This document shows positions 23,373-31,807 of a DNA stretch of 41,700 nt, piece by piece; within the stretch, counting starts at the first letter, position 1, and each line of letters opens with the position of its first letter. The translations under genes were made by a program, and so were the position numbers. The notes under the pieces are model-generated. The model saw only the letters and a program-made list of their open reading frames with translations. It was not told the DNA's origin and made no database searches. The DNA is taken from contig JBHELB010000054.1 of NCBI GenBank assembly GCA_041859045.1, forward strand, positions 1 through 41,700. Direction: 5' to 3'. Source of the DNA: JBHELB01 sp041859045. GTDB lineage: Bacteria > Hydrogenedentota > Hydrogenedentia > Hydrogenedentales > SLHB01.

Positions 23373-25592
23373 GTGAGCCTTTCCTTCAGGGTCTTCCTGG
23401 TCATTTTGGCGACAATTGTAGCCGTCGCGGCGGGTTGGTGGCTCGGCGGCGTCACAGCTCCGTGGGTTACCCGCGTTGATCGAACGGTTGCCGCACCCAC
23501 GGTTGAAACCGCCTCGGTCGTTACGCCCGCTTCCTCCACGCCCGTGATGTTGGCCTTGCCGATGGGCGTGGGCATCGATCGCGAAATCGCGCTCAAGCAA
23601 CTCGCCTTGGCGGCGGCGGCGGGTGTGCACCTCTATCTGGTCCAAGTCCCACTGCCCTGGCCCGATCACGGCCCGGACATCAACTATCTGCGCGACGTGT
23701 TGCAGGACCTTGTTGACACCGATCCCAAATGCGGCATTTTCCTTTCCGTTAAGCTCGATCCGCCCGATTCGTGGCTTGCCGCTCACCCCGATGCGGCCGC
23801 TGTGCTGGGCGGACAAACGCGGCCCTCCGTTTCACTGGCTTCACCCGTGTGGCGCGACGTGGCGCGCGCCGCCCTAACCGGTCTTATCGAATTCGCCCAG
23901 GGCTCTTCGAACAACACGCACATCCTGGGATACCACATCAGTTGCCTCGAGGATGGCCGCTGGGAACGGGCGAATGGCTTTGACGCCAGCGAAGCAAACA
24001 CGCTTGCGTTCCGCGCGTGGCTGGCGAATGTTTACCGCGAAGACGCTGCGCTCCAAGCGGCGTGGGGCGATCCCTCCGTGACGCTCAGGGCGGCAGCCGT
24101 CCCCGCACGCCCCAAGACCGACGATTCCACCACGGTGTTTGTGACGTTGCCCGGCCAGCAGAACCTCCTCGATTACTTGCGGTACTCATCCGAAAGCACC
24201 GCTGAGGTAATCGGGATGTTCGGCAAACACATCAAGAACCACGCGGGCGAAGGCCTGCAAGTGTTCGCATCGTACGGCACGGGGTTTGACTCACTCAACA
24301 ACGACAGCGGGCAGCAAGGGCTGTCGGTGTTGTTGGCGAGTGCGGTGGATGCGCTCGTAACGCCGGTGTCCTACGTCGATCGCGGCGTCGGCGGCGCGGG
24401 CGGCTTTATGGGCGCGGTCGATGCCGCCCGACTCCGTGGCAAGCGTTGGTATCTTCTTGACGACACCCGCACGGGAATCACTCGTGACCCTGCGACCGGG
24501 ACGATCTCCCGAGTCGCCGGCCTTCAACCCGAAGATGTGTATCACGTTCAACAGCGTAACTTCGCCGCGGCGCTCACGCACCAACTCGGACTCATCTGGA
24601 CCGATCCAAAAGGGGAAGGACAACTGCTCGACGAGGACATGTGGAAGCGCTTTCAGGGGATGCGCGAGGCCTACGACGCGGTGCTGGCGAGTCCGACTGC
24701 GGGATCCAGTCCCTACGACCTGCGTCCGGACGCTCGTCCGCAGATCATTGTGGCCATGGACGAACGAAGCCGCGCGTACCAACTCTGCGATACGTCCCTT
24801 AACGCCCTGCTCCTCCAACAGACCCGCGACGCCGTGATTCGTTCCGGCGCTACGGCCCAATTCTGTTTGCTGAAGGATGTGTTCGACGGCGTAACGCCGC
24901 CCGCGAATGTCTATATTTTCCCCAATGCGTTTTATCTGACGCCTGAAGAACGGCAACAACTCCAGACGCTCTTAGAGCAGAACAAGGCGACGGCGATCTG
25001 GCTATTTGCGCCCGGTTTCTTCAGCGGCGCGGGGCCCGGCACCGCCGAGAATATCGCCGCGACGGTCCAACTGCCCGTGAAGGCCTTTTCCGGGGCCGAG
25101 AAATCGGGTTCCGAGGCGCTGTTGGACGGCCGGTGGTTGACGGCGTCGCAGGAGATCGGGCCCACACGCGAGTGGGCGCCGCTTTTCTATTTGGAGGGCG
25201 AAAACATCTTCGGACTCGCCAAGTATCGCGATTCGGGAAAGACGAGCGCAGCCATCACGTTTTTCCCCACGGGATGGGCTTCGGCCTACGTGTGCGAGCC
25301 CGCGTTAACCGTCTCGCTTCTGCGCGAGATATTGGGGATTGTCGAACAGCATCTCGTGTTCCGTCGCTCGGGAGCGATGAATGACGCGGTGTATTTCGGG
25401 CCGAATCTTGTGGCGGTTCATGCCGGCGAGCGGGGAGAACGTGTGATCGATCTTGGCGCGCCGTTTACAGTGCAAGACCTGCTCGATCCCGAGCGAGGCT
25501 GGGCGGATAAGCAGTTCATCAACCTCGATATGGCTGCCGGGGAAACGCGTATCTTGAGACTGACTCCATCCGTTAGCCAAGAACGCCCTTGA
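23373..25592 (+). CDS. Membrane-anchored or secreted GH42-like (beta-galactosidase-type) protein
   Basis: The product is 739 residues. Residues 1-25 form one hydrophobic helix (FRVFLVILATIVAVAAGWWL) that would anchor or export the protein. Residues about 58-430 look like a (beta/alpha)8 barrel; GYHISCLEDGRWE (about 186-198) is placed like the acid/base region of GH42-type enzymes, with Glu193 a possible acid/base residue. Residues about 455-620 resemble the flavodoxin-like trimerisation domain (YLTPEERQQLQTLL, ATAIWLFAPGF). The C-terminus is beta-rich. The start is GTG 23373, 12 bases after the GT2 stop; a clear ribosome-binding site is lacking, which fits coupled translation. The 3' end overlaps the convergent gene by 20 bases. 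The substrate is uncertain. Confidence 0.78.
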   Translation: MSLSFRVFLVILATIVAVAAGWWLGGVTAPWVTRVDRTVAAPTVETASVVTPASSTPVMLALPMGVGIDREIALKQLALAAAAGVHLYLVQVPLPWPDHGPDINYLRDVLQDLVDTDPKCGIFLSVKLDPPDSWLAAHPDAAAVLGGQTRPSVSLASPVWRDVARAALTGLIEFAQGSSNNTHILGYHISCLEDGRWERANGFDASEANTLAFRAWLANVYREDAALQAAWGDPSVTLRAAAVPARPKTDDSTTVFVTLPGQQNLLDYLRYSSESTAEVIGMFGKHIKNHAGEGLQVFASYGTGFDSLNNDSGQQGLSVLLASAVDALVTPVSYVDRGVGGAGGFMGAVDAARLRGKRWYLLDDTRTGITRDPATGTISRVAGLQPEDVYHVQQRNFAAALTHQLGLIWTDPKGEGQLLDEDMWKRFQGMREAYDAVLASPTAGSSPYDLRPDARPQIIVAMDERSRAYQLCDTSLNALLLQQTRDAVIRSGATAQFCLLKDVFDGVTPPANVYIFPNAFYLTPEERQQLQTLLEQNKATAIWLFAPGFFSGAGPGTAENIAATVQLPVKAFSGAEKSGSEALLDGRWLTASQEIGPTREWAPLFYLEGENIFGLAKYRDSGKTSAAITFFPTGWASAYVCEPALTVSLLREILGIVEQHLVFRRSGAMNDAVYFGPNLVAVHAGERGERVIDLGAPFTVQDLLDPERGWADKQFINLDMAAGETRILRLTPSVSQERP

Positions 25593-26235
25593 ACAGCGCG
25601 TGCGCGATGTTGACGCCCCAGCAGACCGCCAGGCCCATTCCCGCGCACACACACACGGCCAGCAACAGTCCCGTCGCCACAAACCCCAGGTAGCTTCTCA
25701 CGTCGCGGGGCGACCATAGCCACAAGACGATCATCTGGATTGACGAACTCACGATGGCCGCTCCAAGAAATACCGAGGCCACCCAGTGCCAAGCCTGCGG
25801 CCGGACCGTCCAGCCCGAAGCCCCCATGTAACTCCACCAGAAGCCCCAGCCCTTCCACCACGCCCATAGCGTCATTCCCAAACTCAGCAGGGTAACCGGC
25901 GCGGCGCCCCACGCCAAGTCTCGCAGGGTGTCCGTGAATGGGGGAAGTTTGATGTCAAAGCGCGGCGCAATGAGCCACAACAGCAAGGTCCACACCGTTC
26001 CCGCCGCGGGAAATGCCAATACCCAGAGCGCACGCTGAAGCCAAGCACTGTCGTTATGCACGGTGTTCTGAATCGACTGAAAGAGCCACGCCGCCCCCAC
26101 CCCTTCCGGCGTTGGCAACGGCCAGCCAAGCGCGCCCGGCGCGGTAAAGGCGTAATAGTACCCCGCGCCAAACCCGAGGCAACTCCAAAGACCTAGCGCA
26201 ACGGCCCAGTCGCCCACCTGCTCTCTACGAATCAC
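25573..26235 (-). CDS. Polytopic membrane protein of unknown function
   Basis: The product is about 220 residues with five or six hydrophobic helices, separated by short Trp- and Tyr-rich loops (GFGAGYYYAFTAPGALGW, LSLGMTLWAWWKGWGFWW). The start is ambiguous: ATG 26253 lacks a ribosome-binding site, whereas GAGGAGG, located inside those first codons, sits six bases before GTG 26235, so the latter is chosen. The topology weakly recalls Yip1-type membrane proteins, but no motif confirms it. It lies 176 bases after the last GT-C-like gene on the same strand and may be part of the same transcript. Its 3' end overlaps that of the GH42-like gene by 20 bases, tail to tail. Confidence 0.7.
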   Translation of the reverse strand: MIRREQVGDWAVALGLWSCLGFGAGYYYAFTAPGALGWPLPTPEGVGAAWLFQSIQNTVHNDSAWLQRALWVLAFPAAGTVWTLLLWLIAPRFDIKLPPFTDTLRDLAWGAAPVTLLSLGMTLWAWWKGWGFWWSYMGASGWTVRPQAWHWVASVFLGAAIVSSSIQMIVLWLWSPRDVRSYLGFVATGLLLAVCVCAGMGLAVCWGVNIAHALFKGVLG

Positions 26236-26411
26236 CACACGCCTCCTCGCCATGACACAGTATCTAGCAAAGGAACGTTTGCAGAAGGCGTCTACACGAT
26301 TGAGCGCCGACACACATTTCCGCGCAACGCGCAATGCCAGCAAAGGACACAGCATAGCGAAAGGTGCGCTATCGAACAAGAAGACGCGGCCTATGGCGTT
26401 GTTGTGGAGGG

Positions 26412-28271
26412 TTATGTCCCATAAAGTTTGAACGCCAGGCTGCGATCCTGCGGAACGTCGTGGATCAAGAGGCGGCAGTCGCTTTTCGCCGTATTCCCCT
26501 CCGTTACGTACAGCTTTAAGAGCTTGACGGATGGAGGCCCACAAGAGGTCAACGTGCATCGGTACATGCTTCCCGGCGTAACGGGGATACCGCCAAGGCG
26601 AACGGGAAGATACGAGCCCCGCAACACATTGAGCATATGGCTCCCCATCTGCATGTCGGAGAGAAAGACATACTTCTGAAAGATCACCGTCCCCTGCGGA
26701 TCGCGGATCTCGACACGTATGGCTTCATTGGTCGACTCATCCACCCGTCTCGCAAGGAAGTGCAGGCTATTTATGCGGGAGCACGTGGGGGTGAACACCT
26801 GGGTGATCGACGTGGGTTCCTCCAGGACGAGCGATTCGTCCGCGACCGGCGTTCCACCCCCATCCACGAGAACCGTGCTTTGCACCATCGCGCCGTCCGA
26901 TGGCGTAAACAGACAGATCAGGGCCGGTACAACAAAAAAGGAAAGTCCCCCGTAGCAGCGCAGTCTCAGATAACCGCGCTCGGTTTGAAGCGCGGCAATA
27001 CCGCGTTCCCACCCGTGGCGCGCATCGCGACGGCGCGGGTATGCGAAGTAGAAGATCAGCAATAACGCCGCCGTGACGCAGGAGATGGAAAGCGATGGAT
27101 CCAATGCCTTAAACAGATTGTGCATGGTCAATGCTCCCAGATCGTCGGTGAGCAGCGGATTGATCCGGGTGAGTAGCCCCGTGGCCCCTAGAATACCGTG
27201 CTCGAGCATCTTCTCATCCACATTCTCAAACCAGAAATCGGTCGAAAAGGCCACGAAGAAAAAGAACAAGGCAGTTTCGATCGCAAGGAAGAACGCGGGC
27301 CGGGCATGACGCACGGTCACCAGCGCGATGAACGGCGTAATCAGAATCAACCATTGGGGGTGCCAAAACACCAGACCAAGCAACGCGGTGAGGGCGGCTA
27401 AACACACGTAAATCGTCCAGGCGTCGCGATCTTTCTCGCGAAAGCGATGGAAATACGCAAATCCGCACAGCAGCGCCCAGATCAGGACAAAAAAGCTAAG
27501 TTTGATGTCGTAAATGTAGGGCGTGCCCATGGTGAACACCCGGTGTACGATGGTACGGCTCAGCGCGTCGGTCTTGAACGCGGGCGAGGAAAGATACGGC
27601 AGAACCACGAGAATATAGGGGATCACAAACAGAAGTCCGTTCAAGGCGAGGCGAAGGGGCCTTTTCTCCACCAGCAACAGCAGCGGCAGATAAACAAAGA
27701 AAGGGAAGTACTTAAGTGTGACCGCGACGCCCATGATGGCGGCGAAGTGAAACAGGTGGCCGCGGCGATAGACGCGAAGCGCCCAAAGCATTAGAAATAC
27801 CGAGATGATGTCGTGCTGGCCAAGCAGCACGACGCCAAACAGCAGCAGCGGCGACGTGACCCAAACGAGTGCGGACCACCCGGCCTGCGCCCGGTTCATG
27901 CCGAGTTCGGAGCACAGCGCGATAAACTGGCGCAGTGAGAGGTACGCGAAAAGCAGCGGGAGCAGTTTCATCCAGAAAATGCTGAGGCCGATATCGTGCT
28001 CGCTGACAATGTTGAGTCCCATGAGGCGCAGGGGAATATTCCAGATCGCGCAAATGACGTAGATCGTCGGAAGATATTCGCTCTTGCTCAAATCGTAAAA
28101 ATCGAGAAAATGACCATTCAAGTACTTAAATGACAGCGCGGCGGTGATTTTCATATCCACCTGCTGGAATAGCAGAGACAAGAGAACGAGAAGTGCTACA
28201 AAGCCTAGCTTTTCTGTGGTTGAAAAGGCTTGTCGAACCTCCAAAGTGGTTGACTCAGGGGTATCGGTCAT
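26412..28271 (-). CDS. GT-C-like polytopic membrane protein, paralogue 1
   Basis: The product is 619 residues with at least ten hydrophobic helices (about 22-470) and a soluble beta-rich domain (about 480-619). GHFLDFYD (53-60), followed by SKSEYLPT, is placed like the acidic first-loop motif of GT-C glycosyltransferases using polyprenyl-phosphate sugars. GQHDII (151-156) resembles the GQxD motif of GT87/DUF2029 and PIG-M-like mannosyltransferases. ATG 28271 follows GGAGGAG. It is closely similar to the next two genes upstream. The C-terminal domain (for example IRVEIRDPQGTVIFQKYVF) may bind sugar on the outer side of the membrane. Glycosyl transfer is inferred from fold and context. Confidence 0.8.
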   Translation of the reverse strand: MTDTPESTTLEVRQAFSTTEKLGFVALLVLLSLLFQQVDMKITAALSFKYLNGHFLDFYDLSKSEYLPTIYVICAIWNIPLRLMGLNIVSEHDIGLSIFWMKLLPLLFAYLSLRQFIALCSELGMNRAQAGWSALVWVTSPLLLFGVVLLGQHDIISVFLMLWALRVYRRGHLFHFAAIMGVAVTLKYFPFFVYLPLLLLVEKRPLRLALNGLLFVIPYILVVLPYLSSPAFKTDALSRTIVHRVFTMGTPYIYDIKLSFFVLIWALLCGFAYFHRFREKDRDAWTIYVCLAALTALLGLVFWHPQWLILITPFIALVTVRHARPAFFLAIETALFFFFVAFSTDFWFENVDEKMLEHGILGATGLLTRINPLLTDDLGALTMHNLFKALDPSLSISCVTAALLLIFYFAYPRRRDARHGWERGIAALQTERGYLRLRCYGGLSFFVVPALICLFTPSDGAMVQSTVLVDGGGTPVADESLVLEEPTSITQVFTPTCSRINSLHFLARRVDESTNEAIRVEIRDPQGTVIFQKYVFLSDMQMGSHMLNVLRGSYLPVRLGGIPVTPGSMYRCTLTSCGPPSVKLLKLYVTEGNTAKSDCRLLIHDVPQDRSLAFKLYGT

Positions 28272-28380
28272 TGGGGGGTGCTCCTCCGCGGCTGATTGGT
28301 TACTCCAGCCAATCTCACTACTACCAGAACCTTGGCGCCGCCAGGACGGCTATCTCCAAAAGCTCTTTGGACTTAGCGCC

Positions 28381-29904
28381 TCACGCGCTCCCGCGTTGTT
28401 CTGAGCCGTGCGAATGGCCAGATAACGGGAATCCATATGAATAATGAGTGTACGGCGTCAAACCGATCACTTTTGCGGGCGGAGTAATGTCGTGACTCTC
28501 CAGACCGGCGCGCTCCACCGGACTAAACAGACAGATGAGTACTGGGACGACGAACATGGCCAAACTGGCGTAGCAGCGGACGCGTAGCGGCACAAGGTCC
28601 GCCTGTAGCGCCGAGAGCGATGCGTCCCAGCCCGCCTCGGCGTCGGGGCGGCGCGGCCAGGTGAAGAAGAGGTACGTAAACAGCAGGGCGGAAATGCACG
28701 TCAGCGCAAGAGCGGGCGGGAGCATGGGGAAGATTTGACTCATGGTTGCCGCGCCCTGCTGCCCTCGGAGGAGCGGATTGATTACTTCCAGAAGTCCCGA
28801 CGCGCCGAGCAGTCCGTTCACCAGCATTTGCTCGTCCACGCCGTCTTCGAAAAAGCGGCACGAGTACGCCACAAAGAAGAAAAATAGGAGGGTTTCTATC
28901 GTGAACAACAGGGCCGGACGTCCGTGACGGACCGCCGCGAGCGTGGCGAACGGCGTGAGATAGATCATCCATTGCGGGTGCCATAGCACCAGACCGAAAA
29001 ACGCGACAAAGCATGCCAGGCACAGGTAGATCGACCAGACGTCTCGCTCTGCTTTTTCCTTCGCGCCAAAGGAATAGTAGTACGCCGCGCCGCAGATGAA
29101 CGTCCACGCCAGCACGAAAAAGCTCAGCTTCAAACTGCCGATGTAGGCCGGGCCCATCGTGAATATGCGCTGCACGATCTTGCGATGAAGCACATCGCTC
29201 TGGAAAGCGGGCGAGGACAGGTACGGAACGGTGACCAGTATATAGGGAACGATGAAGAGGAGCGCGTTGAACGCCAATCGCGATGGTCTTTTTTCGACAA
29301 GGAGCAGCAGAGGAATGTAGAGAAAAAAGGCGAAGTACTTGAACGTGATCGCGAGCCCCATGAGCAGGGCAAAAGGCACAAGGTTCCCGTTTCGGTAGCT
29401 TCTCAGCGCGCGGAGCATGAGGTAGATCGGGAGAATGTCGTGCTGTCCAAACAGCACAAGGCTAAACAAGTAGAGCGGGGAAGTCAGCCAGACCAGGGAG
29501 GACCATTGTGCCTGGGCGCGGTCCATGCCTATTTCCCGGCAGAGCGCCTGATATTCGCGCAGCGAGAGGTAGGCAAACAGCAACGGCAGCAGTTTCATCC
29601 AGAATACCCACAGCCCGACGTCGGTTTCCTCGACGATGCGCGCGCCAGCCAGCCAGATCGGCAGGTTCCAGATCGCAAAGACGATATAGGTGGTGGGTAA
29701 GTACTCGCTCTTGCTCACGTCGTAGAAGTCGAGAAAATGGCCGGAAAAGTACTTGAATGACAGCGCGCCGACCAAGGGCAAGTCGCGATGCTGAAAGAGG
29801 AGCCCCAACGCCACAAGCATCACCACAAACCCAATGCGTTCATTACGCGAAAAGGCCTGTGAGATGCTCATCGCGGGACGAGCCTCGTCAAATTGGTCTG
29901 CCAT
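28381..29904 (-). CDS. GT-C-like polytopic membrane protein, paralogue 2, lacking the C-terminal domain
   Basis: The product is 507 residues, about 100 shorter than its two neighbours. The membrane part matches them along its length, including GHFLDFYD (55-62), SKSEYLPT and FGQHDILP. After the last helix (MFVVPVLICLF) the sequence ends in about 40 unrelated residues (ITPPAKVIGLTPYTHYSYGF). The following gap of 109 bases is too short to hide the missing domain, so this is a real deletion or replacement rather than a frameshift. ATG 29904 has only a weak GAGG upstream; ATG 29868 is an alternative. The intact membrane core suggests it is still functional. Confidence 0.78.
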   Translation of the reverse strand: MADQFDEARPAMSISQAFSRNERIGFVVMLVALGLLFQHRDLPLVGALSFKYFSGHFLDFYDVSKSEYLPTTYIVFAIWNLPIWLAGARIVEETDVGLWVFWMKLLPLLFAYLSLREYQALCREIGMDRAQAQWSSLVWLTSPLYLFSLVLFGQHDILPIYLMLRALRSYRNGNLVPFALLMGLAITFKYFAFFLYIPLLLLVEKRPSRLAFNALLFIVPYILVTVPYLSSPAFQSDVLHRKIVQRIFTMGPAYIGSLKLSFFVLAWTFICGAAYYYSFGAKEKAERDVWSIYLCLACFVAFFGLVLWHPQWMIYLTPFATLAAVRHGRPALLFTIETLLFFFFVAYSCRFFEDGVDEQMLVNGLLGASGLLEVINPLLRGQQGAATMSQIFPMLPPALALTCISALLFTYLFFTWPRRPDAEAGWDASLSALQADLVPLRVRCYASLAMFVVPVLICLFSPVERAGLESHDITPPAKVIGLTPYTHYSYGFPLSGHSHGSEQRGSA

Positions 29905-29925
29905 CGCTGTTTTGCCCTGCCTCGC

Positions 29926-29955
29926 CGGAGAAATACGGAATGAGCCGTGTCTCCG
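29926..29955 (-). terminator. Imperfect hairpin immediately after paralogue 3
   Basis: CGGAGA (29926-29931) pairs with TCTCCG (29950-29955), and inside it ACGG (29935-29938) pairs with CCGT (29945-29948). On the minus strand it starts directly after the stop codon of paralogue 3. There is no T-run, so it may be an mRNA-stabilising or partial-termination structure rather than a full terminator. Confidence 0.3.
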
Positions 29956-31782
29956 CTACTCTCCGTAGACCTTCATGATGAGACTCCGATCCGTCGGGCG
30001 TCCGTCGATGAGCAGAACCTGATCTTTCGTGGCGGTTCCGGCTCCTGTCACGGAGAAGCGGAGCACTTTGGTCGGAAGACCTTCCCGTGGAGTTAGCGTG
30101 CATCGGTACGGACGATCCGGGTACATCGTTATTCCCTTCAACGGTACGGCAAGAAAACCGCCGTTTTCGGAAGTCGATAGACGCACCTGCTCCCGGAAGA
30201 TCACCGCGCCATTGGGGTCCTGGAGTTCCGCCAAGAGCGTTGCGCGGGTATCAAGAATCAACGTCTGCGCCTGAAACAGCAGATGAGTTACGCGCGCACG
30301 CCCCGGAACGAACACCTGCGTGACCGAGTTCGGCGGCCCGAGGTCGTACGCATCGGCCGCGGGCGCCGTCGGGCTCGGCGGGGGCGCGCCGAACCACGTA
30401 CGGCCCGCGGGATTGGCGGGCATGAAAAGGCAGAGCAGCGCGGGAACCACGAACAGCGCGAGGCCGCCGTAGTAACGCATCCGCAACGTCCCCAGCGTTC
30501 CCTGCAAGGAAGTCAGCGAGGCTTCCCATCCAACGTTTGCCTCGGCGCGTTTAGGATAGGCGAAAAAGAGCATGATGAACTGCGCGGCCGCCACGCAGGA
30601 AATCGCGAGAGGCAACGGGAACATTCCATAGATCTTGCCCATCGTCAGCGCGTGTTGCGGATCCATCAGGTGAGGATTGATGCGGTCCAGCGCACCCGTC
30701 GCGCCGAGCACGCCGTGAACGAGCATTTGCTCATCCACGTTCTGCGGAAAGAACTGGCAGGAGAAGGCGACCATGAAGAAGAAGAAAGCGGTCTCCACCG
30801 TGAGAAAGAACGCCCGGCGCTGGTGGCGGAGCGTTGCGAGTACGATGAAGGGGGTGAGCCAGACCAGCCACTGCGGATGCCAGAGCACCAGGCTGAACAA
30901 GGCGGTCAACGAGGCCAGGCAGAGATAGATGCTCCACGTATCCCGCTCTTCCTGATTCTCAGTGTGGCGATAGTAGGCGAATCCACAGATGAACACCCAC
31001 GCCGCGACGAAGAAGCTGAGCTTGAGATCATGAATATAGGGCGTGCCCATGGTGAAGACGCGTTGCACAATCGAGCGGCTCAGCACGTCTGAATGAAACG
31101 CGGGGGACGCGAGATAGGGGAGAACAACCAGCGCATAAGGAATGGCGAACACGAGCCCGTTCAGCGCGATTCGCGCGGGCCGTTTCTCGACCAGCAAGAG
31201 CAGCGGGACGAAGACGAAGAAGGGAAAATACTTAAACGTAATCGCGATGCCCAGGAGCAGCGAGAACGGAACCAGGTTGCCCTTGCGGTAGAAACGCAAT
31301 GCCCAAAGCGTCAGAAAAACCGTGATGATGTCGAGTTGTCCAAACAACACGACGCCGAACAGAAACACCGGGGACGTGATCCATACGAGGGTGTTCCATT
31401 GCGCTTGGTTGGACGTCATTCCCATTTCCTTGCACAGGGCGAGGAACTGGCGCAGCGAGAAATAGGTGAACAAATAGGGCAACATCTTCATCCAGAAGAT
31501 GCTCAGTCCAACATCGGGTTCGTCAACGATGCGCACTCCCATAAGCCAAAGAGGGATGTTCCAGATCGCGAAGAGTATGTACGTCGTGGGCAGATATTCG
31601 CTCTTGCTTACGTCATAAAAATCCAGGAAGTGACCATGTAGATACTTGAATGACAGCGCGCCGACGAGATTCATGTCGCCGTGCTGAAAGATGACCGTGA
31701 GCACGAGAATCGCCGCGGCGAAAGCGAACTGTTCCGCCTTTGAGAATGTCTCTTGTATGCTCAGCGTCCTTTTCTCATCCAT
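29956..31782 (-). CDS. GT-C-like polytopic membrane protein, paralogue 3
   Basis: The product is 608 residues and closely resembles paralogue 1 in both the membrane core and the C-terminal domain. GHFLDFYD is at 50-57, then SKSEYLPTTYILFAIWNIPL, FGQLDIITVF and, near the end of the core, FVVPALLCLFMPANP. The last 120-130 residues are beta-rich (ATLLAELQDPNGAVIFREQV). ATG 31782 is chosen because AAGGAGAT lies just before it; an upstream start at 31800 lacks support. It follows the rhamnosidase gene after 25 bases and is the first of the three copies to be transcribed. The same inference of lipid-linked sugar transfer applies. Confidence 0.8.
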   Translation of the reverse strand: MDEKRTLSIQETFSKAEQFAFAAAILVLTVIFQHGDMNLVGALSFKYLHGHFLDFYDVSKSEYLPTTYILFAIWNIPLWLMGVRIVDEPDVGLSIFWMKMLPYLFTYFSLRQFLALCKEMGMTSNQAQWNTLVWITSPVFLFGVVLFGQLDIITVFLTLWALRFYRKGNLVPFSLLLGIAITFKYFPFFVFVPLLLLVEKRPARIALNGLVFAIPYALVVLPYLASPAFHSDVLSRSIVQRVFTMGTPYIHDLKLSFFVAAWVFICGFAYYRHTENQEERDTWSIYLCLASLTALFSLVLWHPQWLVWLTPFIVLATLRHQRRAFFLTVETAFFFFMVAFSCQFFPQNVDEQMLVHGVLGATGALDRINPHLMDPQHALTMGKIYGMFPLPLAISCVAAAQFIMLFFAYPKRAEANVGWEASLTSLQGTLGTLRMRYYGGLALFVVPALLCLFMPANPAGRTWFGAPPPSPTAPAADAYDLGPPNSVTQVFVPGRARVTHLLFQAQTLILDTRATLLAELQDPNGAVIFREQVRLSTSENGGFLAVPLKGITMYPDRPYRCTLTPREGLPTKVLRFSVTGAGTATKDQVLLIDGRPTDRSLIMKVYGE

Positions 31783-31807
31783 CCAGTATCTCCTTCCCAA
31801 CCCGGCA

